From the NCBI GenBank assembly GCA_946803715.1, contig CAMPET010000560.1:1-16181 (forward strand): a DNA stretch of 16,181 bases. Reading direction: 5' to 3'. The notes below the pieces were generated by a model. It ran no database searches. It worked only from the letters and a program-made list of their open reading frames with translations, and was not told the DNA's origin. The translations under genes were made by a program, and so were the position numbers. This stretch comes from Beroe ovata. Lineage: Eukaryota > Ctenophora > Nuda > Beroida > Beroidae. This document shows positions 1 through 7,184 of the stretch, piece after piece (positions within the stretch are counted from its first letter, which is position 1; every line of letters starts with the position of its first letter).

Positions 1-2712
1 AGCAAACTGTTACGACCTCAGATGATGGAGTTACGACCACAAACGAAAAATCTACGACCACAGAAGAGAAGATCGCAACCACAGACGAAGTTTCGTCAAG
101 TAGCGACAAAGGGATTCCCCTACCTGATCTAAAAACAACGGAGCATAGCGGCTCTAAAACTAATCCTAGAACAACGTCACAAAATGGGCTGATCACAGAG
201 AAGAGTGAGCCATCGATGTCGTCGTCGTCGTCATCAACGTCATCCTATGCCCGACGAGATGAAATCTTTACGATCTTTACGACATCCGGTTCGTCTTCGT
301 ACAAGGATGAGGGTGGTTTTGCAACCACTGGGGAGGATGCAACACCAACTAGTGAAGATTACGTAACTTCAAGTGAAGAATCGATAACGAGTGAGGATTC
401 ATATGTGAAGTCAAAAAGTGAAGATTATACCACAACAATTGAATATGTGAAGTCAACAAGTGAAGATTTGGTGACATCAAGAGAAGATTCTACAACAACA
501 AGTGATAATGTGAAGTTAACAAGTGAAGATTTCGTCACTTCAAGTGAAAGTTCCGTAACTTCAAGTGAAGAACCCACAACTCAATATGTGAAGTCTACAA
601 GTGAAGATTTCGTAACTTCAAGTGAAGATATCGTAACTTCAAGTGAAGATTTCGTAACTTCGAGTGAAGAACCCACAACTCAATATGTGAAGTCAACAAG
701 TGAAGATTATACCACAACAATTGAATATGTGAAGTCTACAAGTGAAGATTTGGTGACATCAAGAGAAGATTCTACAACAACAAGTGATAATGTGAAGTTA
801 ACAAGTGAAGATTTCGTCACTTCAAGTGAAGAATCCACAGCAACGTCTGAATACGTTAAGTCAACAAGTGAGGATTTCACGACGACCACTCAACCGCGGA
901 CACTGACAACAAGTCATGATGTCAGCACGACAACAAGTGATAACCGCAGATCCACTTCTGATGATATGACAACAAGTGTTGACATAAGAACAACAAGTGA
1001 TAACGGAATAATGGAATCGTCCACTGATTTTTCCACTCAGACTGATGTCGTGAGATTTAGTAAAGATTTCACAACAAAAACAGCAACAACAACAACCGGA
1101 AACTTGAAGTCAACGAGTGAAGATTTGGTGACATCAAGTGAAGAACCAACGACAGCAAGCGAAGATGACACAACTGAATACAAAGAATCCTTGACACCAA
1201 CTGAACGAGATGTCACAACAAGTGATGGTGTTGTCATGTCAACAACTGACAACGATGCGCTGAGAACTGGTGAATGGAGCAGTGAGACGTCATCATCATC
1301 CAGGATACGAGATGGCAATTCAGTTTCCTACACCACTCACGAGCACATAACACCAACTGAAGAGATGGTGTCAACACCCACTGACACCAGAACTACTAGT
1401 GAAGATATGATTACAACAACTGAGGAAATGATGACAACAACTGAAAAAATGGCGTCAACGCCCACTGACACCAGAACTACAAGTGAAGATGTGATTACAA
1501 CAACTGAAGAAATGATGACAACAACTGAAAAAATGGTGTCAACTCCCACTGACACCATATCTACTAGTGAAGATATGATTACAACAACTGAAGAGATGAT
1601 GACAACAACTGAAAAAGTGGTGTCAACACCCACTGACACCAGATTTACTAGTGGAGATATGATCACAACAACTGAAGAAATGATAGCAACAACTGAAGAA
1701 ATGGTGTCAACACCCACTGACACCAGATCTACTAGTGAAGATATGATGACATCAACTGATGACATGATGTCATCAAGCCCTGATACGATGACGACTCCCA
1801 TCATTGATCCTGTATCAACATCTGTGGAATCTACTAGTCAAGATGGTGGCGCCGGGAAGTCAACTGCATCGGGTGATGAAAATACGTCCGATTTCGTCTC
1901 GTTCAAAGTATCCGCATCAACGTCACCAGTTGACATCACAACAGAGAATGCCATCAAAACTGATGACATCACTTCTCGGCCAGTTGATGAATCATCGACA
2001 AGAGGGAAGAAAATTACGATTCCAAAAACTGACCGATGGGAGTCATCATCAGGCTCGGACAATGATGTTGGTACCAGTCATTCAACAACGACTAGCAGTT
2101 GGCAGGAAGTGACGTCATCGAGTACGAGCTCCAAATATAATGGGAATGTCCTTACAACAGATGATGTCTCAGTCGATATGTTGACAAAAAACAATGATGT
2201 TACCATGACAACAAGCGATGATGTTACCATGACAACAGCTGATGTTGACAGCATCCCCACTACATCTGATGGACAATCAGAAGCTACTGCAGATGTTCAG
2301 ATGATGTCATCTAGTTCCTACCAAACACCCCCATTTAGTGATGAGGCTGTTAACATCAAGATTGCTGAAAACATGACAACACGGCATTCTCGGGCAACAA
2401 GCTCATTCGTGACACCTTCAACCTCGCCAAGCCTTGTGGAAGACATAACTTCGTCCAGCTACAAACACGAGAGCACAATTCCTGACACCACCACTCCTGA
2501 CACCATCACCCCTGACACCACCACTCTTGACACCACCACCACCCATAACAACATTACCCCTGACTCCACACCTGACAACAGAGGCCCTGACAACATCACC
2601 ACATCACCAAATGAAGTGCTGACAACAGTAGCAGGAACCGAGAGTACGAGTACCACAATGTCAAATGTGAGATGGAGTGATTGGAACCTGTGTTCAGTCT
2701 CCTGTGGAGGAG
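1..2712 (+). CDS. Exon 1 (5'-partial): mucin-like Ser/Thr-rich region and start of TSP1
   Basis: This is the first visible exon of the large modular gene. The frame is open from base 3, with in-frame Thr/Ser-rich sequence before the first Met codon at 216, so the true start lies upstream. About 880 residues are dominated by Ser, Thr, Asp and Glu with no cysteine, arranged as degenerate repeats (TSED, VTSSEE, TTTEEM), as expected for an acidic O-glycosylated mucin-type stalk. The last residues switch to WSDWNLCSVSCGGG, the start of a thrombospondin type 1 repeat. That stretch carries a WxxW C-mannosylation motif and a CxxSC O-fucosylation-type motif. The exon ends at GGAG|GTAGGA in phase 1; reading through reaches a stop at 2724-2726. 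Repeat spectrum and domain start are seen; glycosylation is inferred. Confidence 0.88.
361..860 (+). repeat. Degenerate SED/VTSSEE coding repeats with 282-bp higher-order duplication
   Basis: Short coding repeats based on AAGTGAAGAT (Ser-Glu-Asp) alternate with YVKSTSED and VTSSEEPTTQ. At a larger scale, the block starting AAGATTATACCAC at 421 recurs at 703, an offset of 282 bp (94 codons), with nearly the same downstream sequence. This suggests unequal exchange within the mucin exon. Confidence 0.85.
1365..1784 (+). repeat. 84-bp coding minisatellite (28-residue unit)
   Basis: Units begin with MVSTPTDTR or close variants at 1365, 1449, 1533, 1617 and 1701, exactly 84 bp apart. Each unit continues as TSEDMITTTEEMMTTTEK with minor changes; the fifth copy decays after TSEDMM. 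The period is a multiple of three, so copy-number change would keep the frame. Confidence 0.92.
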
Positions 2713-3020
2713 GTAGGAGAGTTTGACATTTTTCTGTTGAAAATTGACATCTTATATTTGCCCAGAATTTAAAAATTCGAGTTTTCGGTTCCAATTTTCA
2801 ATTTCGATTTGCGGTAAATAAACATGCTTCGGGGAATGATATCAGACTTGGAGAAAATATCATTTTCTTTCTCTGTTTCTGATATCTGGGAATCATATCA
2901 CTATTTACAGACTATTAATACTTTGATAGGAGAAAAAAGTATGATTTCCCCTCCTTGTTTCTGATATATCTTGTCATATCAACTTGTCATATCAGCTTAA
3001 CCGCTACCATCCTCTCACAG
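2713..3020 (+). other. Intron 1
   Basis: This 308-bp AT-rich intron splits the TSP1 repeat in phase 1. It runs from GTAGGA to CCTCTCACAG. It holds several loose copies of TTTCTGATAT/TCATATCA but nothing gene-like. Confidence 0.85.
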
Positions 3021-3132
3021 GTATTCAGAGAAGATATGAACTCTGTACTGGGTGTGTGCCTCTGGAACAGGAGCGAGCATGCAACACTCAGCCCTGCCCC
3101 TCAGACAACTGCCCATCTCCCAACATGTTCAG
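3021..3132 (+). CDS. Exon 2: remainder of TSP1 repeat, first Cys of LDLa
   Basis: Joined in phase 1 to exon 1, this exon gives GIQRRYELCTGC, then VPLEQERACNTQPC, completing a six-cysteine thrombospondin type 1 repeat: Cys at LCS, VSC, ELC, TGC, RAC and QPC. QRR supplies the Arg layer that stacks with the WSDW tryptophans. TSP1 repeats are extracellular and bind glycosaminoglycans or other matrix proteins. The tail, SDNCPSPNMFR, provides the first cysteine of the next module. The acceptor is CTCACAG and the donor AG|GTACTG, phase 2. The phases and the unbroken domain make the splice assignment strong. Confidence 0.9.
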
Positions 3133-3391
3133 GTACTGCCATGCGTCATGAAATTCCAATTTGGGTATAAGCATAAGGAAATTCAAATGTCAAATTTGGG
3201 TAGAAGCATGCGAAAAATTCCAGTATTCACACGCCGGACCCTCAATTGACATATTCACATCTTATCTTGCAATGTTTGATATGGGGTTTATCTTTGTTTT
3301 CGATCGAAAATTATCCTCAATATACTACATGCAATTTTGGTCTCATTGCAAACTCCTCTCCCATTATTTCATTATCTCATTATTTTGACAG

Positions 3392-3587
3392 GAACTCCCT
3401 TTTCTTCAGATGTCAGAACACTACTACTGGTCACCACGTGACGTCACGTGACCGACACGTCAAGGATCACGTGGCAGGGTGTATTGAATACGAGTACGTG
3501 TGTGACGGACATGTGCACTGCTCGGATATGTCAGACGAGATGAACTGTGATGTACGGAGTTATCTCACTGTTTACCCGCCGATACAG
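3392..3587 (+). CDS. Exon 3: LDL-receptor class A module with enlarged loop
   Basis: Phase-2 acceptor TTTTGACAG|G. The exon encodes NSLFFRCQN, an unusually long insert, then GCIEYEYVCDGHVHCSDMSDEMNC, broken here as GCIEYEYVCDG and HVHCSDMSDEMNC. That is the LDLa signature, with the calcium ligands Asp in CDG, Asp in CSD, and Asp-Glu in SDE all kept. The usual tryptophan before the CDG is replaced by Tyr/Val. Between Cys2 and Cys3 there are about 22 residues where 5-8 is usual. The tail RSYLTVYPPIQ leads into the next Ig-like fold. I chose donor CAG|GTTGGA at 3588; an in-phase weaker donor, GAT|GTACGG at 3552, would shorten the tail by 12 residues. LDLa modules are extracellular ligand-binding units. 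Confidence 0.85.
3435..3450. repeat. 16-bp perfect palindrome inside LDLa coding sequence
   Basis: CACGTGACGTCACGTG reads the same on both strands and overlaps CACGTG (E-box) and TGACGTCA (CRE-like) cores. It encodes part of the enlarged LDLa loop. The same TGACGTCACG core is abundant in this gene's introns. Confidence 0.9.
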
Positions 3588-4491
3588 GTTGGAAGAAGGG
3601 GGATTTAGCGTCATTGTTAGCAGATAAAAGAGGAAAGGCCATTGACTTCTCCGCCGACGCCCCGTTTTTGCCCCAAAATACCCCTTTTTGCCCCTTTTCC
3701 AACCCCAAAGTGGCCCATTTTCGACCCTTTTGTTCCCCAATAATGCCCCATTTGTACCCCCTTCGTGCCCCCTTTTTGCGTGCCCCAAGGCCACCTTTTT
3801 GCAGATAAAAGAGGAAATGGGGTGAAAAATGTGTTTAGGGAACCGTCTCATTGTATGACGTCATTAAAGTAGTCAAAGCCCCCTGTCTTCATCTGTAACA
3901 AACTGGAAACCCCCTTCCCTCCTCTGACTTAGACGAAAGTGTCTTAAGAAGGTTGAATATTTTAGGAAATGTTTCCTTGTGCTTAACAACAGGTGGCTTT
4001 GCAATACTTGCCTTTTGCTAAATTTGCGCTTTCTTGTTGTGTGATATGAGAATTTCGTTGGTATGAGATCACAATTCTAATGTCTGGATGCTAAATTCGT
4101 GATATTAACGTCGCGACATCTTATAATCTGATCTTGGAAATTCAGAATTATTGAAAGGGTGAAATTCGTGTGAAATGTGGTATTTTACGATTCTATGCAG
4201 CGACGTTCATGGTGGAATTAGATCAAGCAAGTTTATTCACCACATATAGCACTGCTCAATAGTTTAACTTCCAATTTAATATGACGTCAATAAAATATAT
4301 TTGAATCTGTCGTAAGCGTACGACCATAATGACATGACCTCAATTCATTACTGATATTCCTCACTCGCTATAACACATGATCATTTGCAATCTCAAATGA
4401 AAATGGCACAGCTATGAGGAAAAATTAAAAAAAAGAAATAAAAAAAGAAAAAATAAGGTAGCATATCCATTATCCACCTTCCTATTTATAG
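3588..4491 (+). other. Intron 3
   Basis: This 904-bp phase-0 intron separates the LDLa and Ig-like exons. It contains the C-rich block at 3620-3817, isolated TGACGTCA octamers at 3856 and 4282, and an A-rich stretch near 4424-4455 before the acceptor CTATTTATAG. I see no convincing exon in it. Confidence 0.75.
3620..3817. repeat. C-rich low-complexity block bounded by 17-bp direct repeats
   Basis: GCAGATAAAAGAGGAAA occurs at 3620-3636 and again exactly at 3801-3817. Between them lies a strand-asymmetric degenerate repeat of the type TTTTTGCCCC/ATTTTGCCCC, pyrimidine-rich on the + strand. The flanking repeats could be part of a longer tandem unit or a remnant target duplication; the sequence does not decide. 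Confidence 0.7.
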
Positions 4492-4600
4492 GTAGTCGAA
4501 GAGGGATCGACAGCACTTTACTCCGTAATCCTGGGAAATAAGAAAAAGTCAGCGGTGTCCAATGTGGTGTGGAGTGTGGACTTGGGAGAAGAGAATTCAG
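4492..4600 (+). CDS. Exon 4: Ig-like beta-sandwich, N-terminal strands
   Basis: Enters in phase 0 after TTTATAG and reads VVEEGSTALYSVILG, then NVVWSVDLGEENS. The pattern V-x-EGS-x-A followed by a buried Trp (VVWSVD) matches strands A'-B-C of an immunoglobulin-like or related beta-sandwich fold. No cysteine is present, so the intersheet disulfide is missing. Ends at TTCAG|GTATGG in phase 1. The family assignment is by pattern only; a PKD or REJ-type sandwich is a possible alternative. Confidence 0.75.
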
Positions 4601-4651
4601 GTATGGTTTAATGATGTAATTATCACTTATCATTATAATGAGTAATGTATG

Positions 4652-4687
4652 TTACCATGGTCATGGTAATTTGTGTTACCATGGTAA
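4652..4687. repeat. Short palindromic TTACCATGGTAA elements
   Basis: TTACCATGGTAA at 4676-4687 is a perfect 12-bp palindrome. A related interrupted copy, TTACCATGGTCATGGTAA, sits at 4652-4669. Both lie in intron 4. No function can be assigned. Confidence 0.6.
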
Positions 4688-4767
4688 TTTGATAATATGT
4701 AGTTGAAATGTATTCTCAGTTCGAGACCAATTAGTTAATAGAATATTGAGACCCAATCCTATTCTAG

Positions 4768-4883
4768 GGTTGGTCGATGTTTCTACTTCTGAGAAATTCA
4801 AAGACACGTTCTCACTCAACAAACGGGGACTGCGACTCACACTGACCGACTTACACAGGGGATCCTATACTTTCATCGCAACT
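4768..4883 (+). CDS. Exon 5: Ig-like beta-sandwich, central strands
   Basis: Phase-1 join (G|GG) across acceptor ATTCTAG. The exon reads LVDVSTSEKFKDTFSLNKRG, then LRLTLTDLHRGSYTFIAT. LTLTDLHRGSYTF is the D-x-G-x-Y 'tyrosine corner' motif of Ig-like domains. Phe stands where the second disulfide cysteine would be, consistent with the cysteine-free first half in the preceding exon. Exit is at ACT|GTAAGT, phase 0, a strong donor. The TSP1-LDLa-Ig order suggests an extended adhesive head next to the first mucin stalk; this is inference. Confidence 0.78.
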
Positions 4884-5205
4884 GTAAGTCTACTCTGAAA
4901 GGAAGACAAGTAGGTAATAGAATAGGGCAGAAGTAAGACCCCAACTAGTCGTGGTGTCACACATGACGTCACGACTAGCTTTGGGGTCTAACATATCCGA
5001 ATTTGTCCCCTGATTACTTCAAAATTTGGAGGGGTTTTGCAGTTATTTGAAATATAACAATGCTGAACTCGTATAGCTTCTTTCCATCACTTTGTTTTAC
5101 TTATAAACAAAAGTGATTTAATTGAGTAATATAATTGAGTAATCTAATTGAGTGATCGGTTAGATTGGCTGAATCGCTTTATTTAGAGTTCAATATCCGT
5201 GACAG
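4884..5205 (+). other. Intron 5
   Basis: This 322-bp phase-0 intron runs from GTAAGT to CGTGACAG. It contains the inverted repeat at 4936-4989 and a local triplicate of TAATTGAGTAAT-like sequence near 5117-5155. No exon was seen. Confidence 0.8.
4936..4989. repeat. Imperfect foldback related to the intron-8 array
   Basis: Left arm AGACCCCAACTAGTCGTG pairs with right arm CACGACTAGCTTTGGGGTCT, with a short insertion and a loop holding ATGACGTCA. The right half nearly matches the end of the tandem array around 5965-5993 (GTCACGACTAGTTGGGGTCT), so both belong to one repeat family. Confidence 0.8.
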
Positions 5206-5375
5206 GTGATGTTTGAAGATGGAACAGTGCGGAATGGGCGAGTCCAACTCATTGTGGTGTCAGCAGCATATGGTGGTGTCACCACATCACGTGACCGACA
5301 ACAACGTGTCACCATGACAACACACGTGACAACATCGCCTCCAAATCTACCCGGAGTGGAGAAGGGAGAATTATC
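5206..5375 (+). CDS. Exon 6: end of Ig-like fold and Thr-rich linker
   Basis: Enters in phase 0 after GTGACAG. VMFEDGTVRNGRVQLIVVSA supplies the last two strands of the Ig-like domain begun in exon 4 (alternating hydrophobics ending LIVV). It continues as a polar linker, AAYGGVTTSRDRQQRVTMTT then HVTTSPPNLPGVEKGELS. The end is set at TTATC|GTATGTGA (phase 2), because only that strong donor is in phase with the next acceptor and gives an uninterrupted ELSCDELEC. Two in-phase-0 GT sites just downstream would produce a stop. The linker shares TCACGTGACCGACA (5287-5300) with the LDLa loop (3444-3457). Confidence 0.78.
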
Positions 5376-5513
5376 GTATGTGATTGATGTCGTAGAAATA
5401 ATAAGATTCTCAGAAAATACGGAACTTTTTTATGGAACTTTTTACCCACGCGCGGGCTGAACAATACTGACAAACAATCAGAGCCCACAATTTCACCCAT
5501 CCCAATCTCCCAG

Positions 5514-5617
5514 GTGTGATGAGTTGGAGTGTAACGAGGGAATCCCCAGTGACGACTGCAGCCGATGTATTTGTGGTGATCATGTGACGTACATTGCAGT
5601 TAGGGACAACAGACATA
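5514..5617 (+). CDS. Exon 7: Cys-rich (EGF/CILP-type) module, copy 1
   Basis: Acceptor CAATCTCCCAG|G in phase 2. The exon encodes CDELECNEGIPSDDCSRCIC then GDHVTYIAVRDNRH. Five cysteines are spaced C-x4-C-x8-C-x2-C-x-C. They are followed by a beta strand (HVTYIAVRD) like the start of the carboxypeptidase-regulatory-like sandwich found after similar Cys-rich stretches in cartilage intermediate layer protein. The same design recurs in exons 15-16. Exit is at CATA|GTGAGT, phase 1. The next recognisable coding segment does not join in phase, so part of the domain is missing from this assembly. Homology to CILP is my inference from the pattern. Confidence 0.78.
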
Positions 5618-5647
5618 GTGAGTCATAGGGAAGTGGGAGTGGGGGAG

Positions 5648-5648
5648 N
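5648..5648. other. N position, probable assembly gap inside copy 1 of the CILP-like module
   Basis: A single N lies between exon 7 (phase 1 exit) and the exon-8 segment. The expected middle of the sandwich domain, present in copy 2 as VSVVTEEGRQSV, is absent here, so unsequenced DNA probably belongs at this point. Confidence 0.6.
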
Positions 5649-5740
5649 CAGCTCATGGGGGAGAGTGGTAACAACAGTTTAGCCGAGTTTATCGGGCTGT
5701 GTGATGATGACTACCCTGCTCTCACCATTCGGAAACAAGG
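5649..5740 (+). CDS. Exon 8 (5'-incomplete): end of CILP-like sandwich, copy 1
   Basis: The open frame downstream of the N reads GESGNNSLAEFIGLC then DDDYPALTIRKQG. It aligns with copy 2 (GSSDADGRITLQLSEMC then RNVLVFENNPIYR): a turn, the strand x-L-x-x-F/L, a Cys, then a hydrophobic strand. The 5' boundary cannot be fixed because no acceptor in the right phase is visible; the exon probably begins in the gap. The exit at CAAGG|GTAGGT is phase 2 and joins the next exon as GlyTyr, giving KQGYRDMHLDD. The coding call rests on domain alignment and the clean downstream join. Confidence 0.65.
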
Positions 5741-5742
5741 GT

Positions 5743-5995
5743 AGGTCACGCGTGACGTCACGACTAGTTAGGAGAAGTTACCCGTGACTTGTTGTGTGAC
5801 GTCATGCGTGACGTCACGAATAGTTAGGACAAGTTACGCGTGACTTCATGGGTGACGTCATGCGTGACGTCACGAGTAGTTAGGACAAGTTACGCGTGAA
5901 TTCTTGGGTGACGTCATGCGTGACGTCACGACTAGTTAGGACAAGTTACGCGTGACTTCATGGGTGACGTCACGACTAGTTGGGGTCTAACCGTG
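5743..5995. repeat. 56-bp tandem array with eight TGACGTCA (CRE-like) octamers
   Basis: TGACGTCA occurs at 5753, 5797, 5809, 5853, 5865, 5909, 5921 and 5965. The odd and even members of this series are each exactly 56 bp apart, so full units carry a pair 12 bp apart. Between pairs the unit reads CGACTAGTTAGGACAAG followed by TTACGCGTGACTTCATGGG, with few changes. TGACGTCA is the canonical CREB/ATF site in animals; occupancy here is unknown. Confidence 0.93.
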
Positions 5996-6108
5996 ATGAA
6001 GTTATATTTAGCTCCCAGCCGCGCACCCTCATACACAAGATGGAGGGGAATATAAGACAGACTTAGACATGATGATATGATAGTCGTCTGTGTGCAATTG
6101 TCTGTGTG

Positions 6109-6131
6109 AAATCTGGCGAGTTGCCAGATTT
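6109..6131. repeat. Perfect 9-bp hairpin in intron 8
   Basis: AAATCTGGC, a five-base loop GAGTT, then GCCAGATTT. It is too short and isolated to assign a role. Confidence 0.6.
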
Positions 6132-6281
6132 TATGTTGTCAAAAAACCTCCGCGCAAGCCCTGATCGGACATGGACGACAGTTTGCTGTCTCCATAAGGG
6201 CGTGTGCGGAAACGTCAATTTTCACTGAACTGGTATAAAAAAATTGAGTTTTAGTAAATTATCCCCCTCATTTTCCCACAG

Positions 6282-6396
6282 ATACAGAGACATGCACTTG
6301 GATGATGTGCCAGATAACGCGGACACTGCATCACGGATCTTACTGACAGCAACAATGACCATGATCAGCTATGAAAAGTGGACGGGAGTCTTCCAG
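6282..6396 (+). CDS. Exon 9: link from CILP-like module into SEA domain
   Basis: Acceptor TTTTCCCACAG|A in phase 2. The exon encodes YRDMHLDDVPDNADTASRIL then LTATMTMISYEKWTGVFQ. The first half finishes the sandwich domain started in exon 8. The second half, KWTGVFQ followed by VTNMEYDEML in the next exon, is the opening of a SEA domain (strand 1, then the N-x-x-Y motif). Exit is at TTCCAG|GTATTG, phase 0. The exon is a clean multiple of 38 codons after the split codon. Confidence 0.82.
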
Positions 6397-6588
6397 GTAT
6401 TGTGAATCAATTTTTCTAAGTGAGTCTTGGATGACGGAGGAGATATACAAAAGTGCAAAAGTGAGGTGATAAAATGTGAGCTTACTGCATGCTTTAATCT
6501 GAGAGCATGATCATCATGAACGACTATATTTACTGGAATAAATCTGATAACATGCAAATATGACTGCTGCAGATTCCTTGTTTTTCAG

Positions 6589-6645
6589 GTGACCAACATG
6601 GAATATGACGAAATGTTGTCTTCGAAAAAGAGATTAAGATACAAG
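6589..6645 (+). CDS. Exon 10: SEA domain, 19-codon mini-exon
   Basis: Phase 0 on both sides (TTTTTCAG|GTG to AAG|GTAAGA). It encodes VTNMEYDEMLSSKKRLRYK, which carries the conserved SEA beginning N-x-x-Y-x-x-x-L, then a polar turn and the start of helix 1. This exon and its flanks are the part repeated exactly at 15887-16181. Because both ends are phase 0, skipping or duplicating it would keep the frame. Confidence 0.88.
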
Positions 6646-6807
6646 GTAAGAAATGAGTGCGGGGAGTGGTTAACTTTAAATGCTGCCAAATGGTGCAAAT
6701 TATACCTGGTACCTATTGAACCATCTACTTTTTGCTTCGGTCCACCTGGTTCCATTTGATCTCGTTCATCCAGAATTAATAATTTTGGAACTTTATGCAT
6801 ATTTCAG

Positions 6808-6941
6808 GAACTTCATCATCAGTTCATGGCAGCTCTCAGTGAGATTCATTTCACCGATAACGAGATGGTTGAAGTCGGTGACGTGCGCTTTGATAGTCCA
6901 GCCAGTTGTGGATACGACTTGGGAAATTTGGGTGAACTCAG
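6808..6941 (+). CDS. Exon 11: SEA domain core
   Basis: Phase-0 acceptor ATATTTCAG. It encodes ELHHQFMAALSEIHFTDNEM then VEVGDVRFDS, the helix-1/strand-2 region of a SEA domain. An unusual extension, PASCGYDLGNLGELS, with one cysteine follows. In SEA domains this loop often holds the G-S-V-V-V autoproteolysis site; here the sequence across the splice reads ELSDSGLIVSYDLYI, with no G|S(V/I/A)VV motif. The domain is therefore predicted to stay uncleaved. Donor AG|GTAAGC, phase 2. Confidence 0.87.
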
Positions 6942-7184
6942 GTAAGCCCATGTTCAGTGATTATTAGCCTGATATGAGATTACCCTTCACGAATTTGAAT
7001 GTTTTTTTCCGGGATTTTCAAAATATTTTTCCCAATGATATCCTCTAAATTTCAATATGTTCACATTTCATCTCTTCACTTTCATCCTACTATAAATACT
7101 ATATGTACCCTACTATATATACCCTTAACTTAAATCTTGTAGTTTCATCAACAGTCTATTTCCTGAACACCTGACTTATTTCAG

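Larger units (their letters stand above)
5741..6281 (+). other. Intron 8
   Basis: This 541-bp phase-2 intron runs from GTAGGT to TTTCCCACAG. Its first half is the 56-bp tandem array with TGACGTCA octamers. The second half holds a small perfect hairpin at 6109-6131 and otherwise unremarkable AT-rich sequence. Confidence 0.8.

Noticed and set aside
216-218. ATG at 216 as the start of the gene
   Set aside because: The same frame is open back to base 3 with the same mucin-like composition, so this Met is internal.
2713-2726. Protein ending GGGRRV after the first TSP1 residues
   Set aside because: A strong GT donor at 2713 and a phase-matched exon at 3021 complete a perfect TSP1. The stop is intronic, at most a retained-intron isoform.
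3246-3391. Coding sequence upstream of the LDLa exon in the same open frame
   Set aside because: The sequence before 3392 is AT-rich with no domain, and ends in a good acceptor TTTTGACAG whose phase matches exon 2.
5482-5513. Alternative acceptor at 5481 (CAATCAG) that would join in phase 0
   Set aside because: It has a poor pyrimidine tract. The donor GTATGT at 5376 with acceptor CAATCTCCCAG at 5513 gives a cleaner junction into the first cysteine.
5743-5995. CRISPR-like array
   Set aside because: Units are contiguous 56-bp tandem repeats without unique spacers, within a eukaryotic intron.
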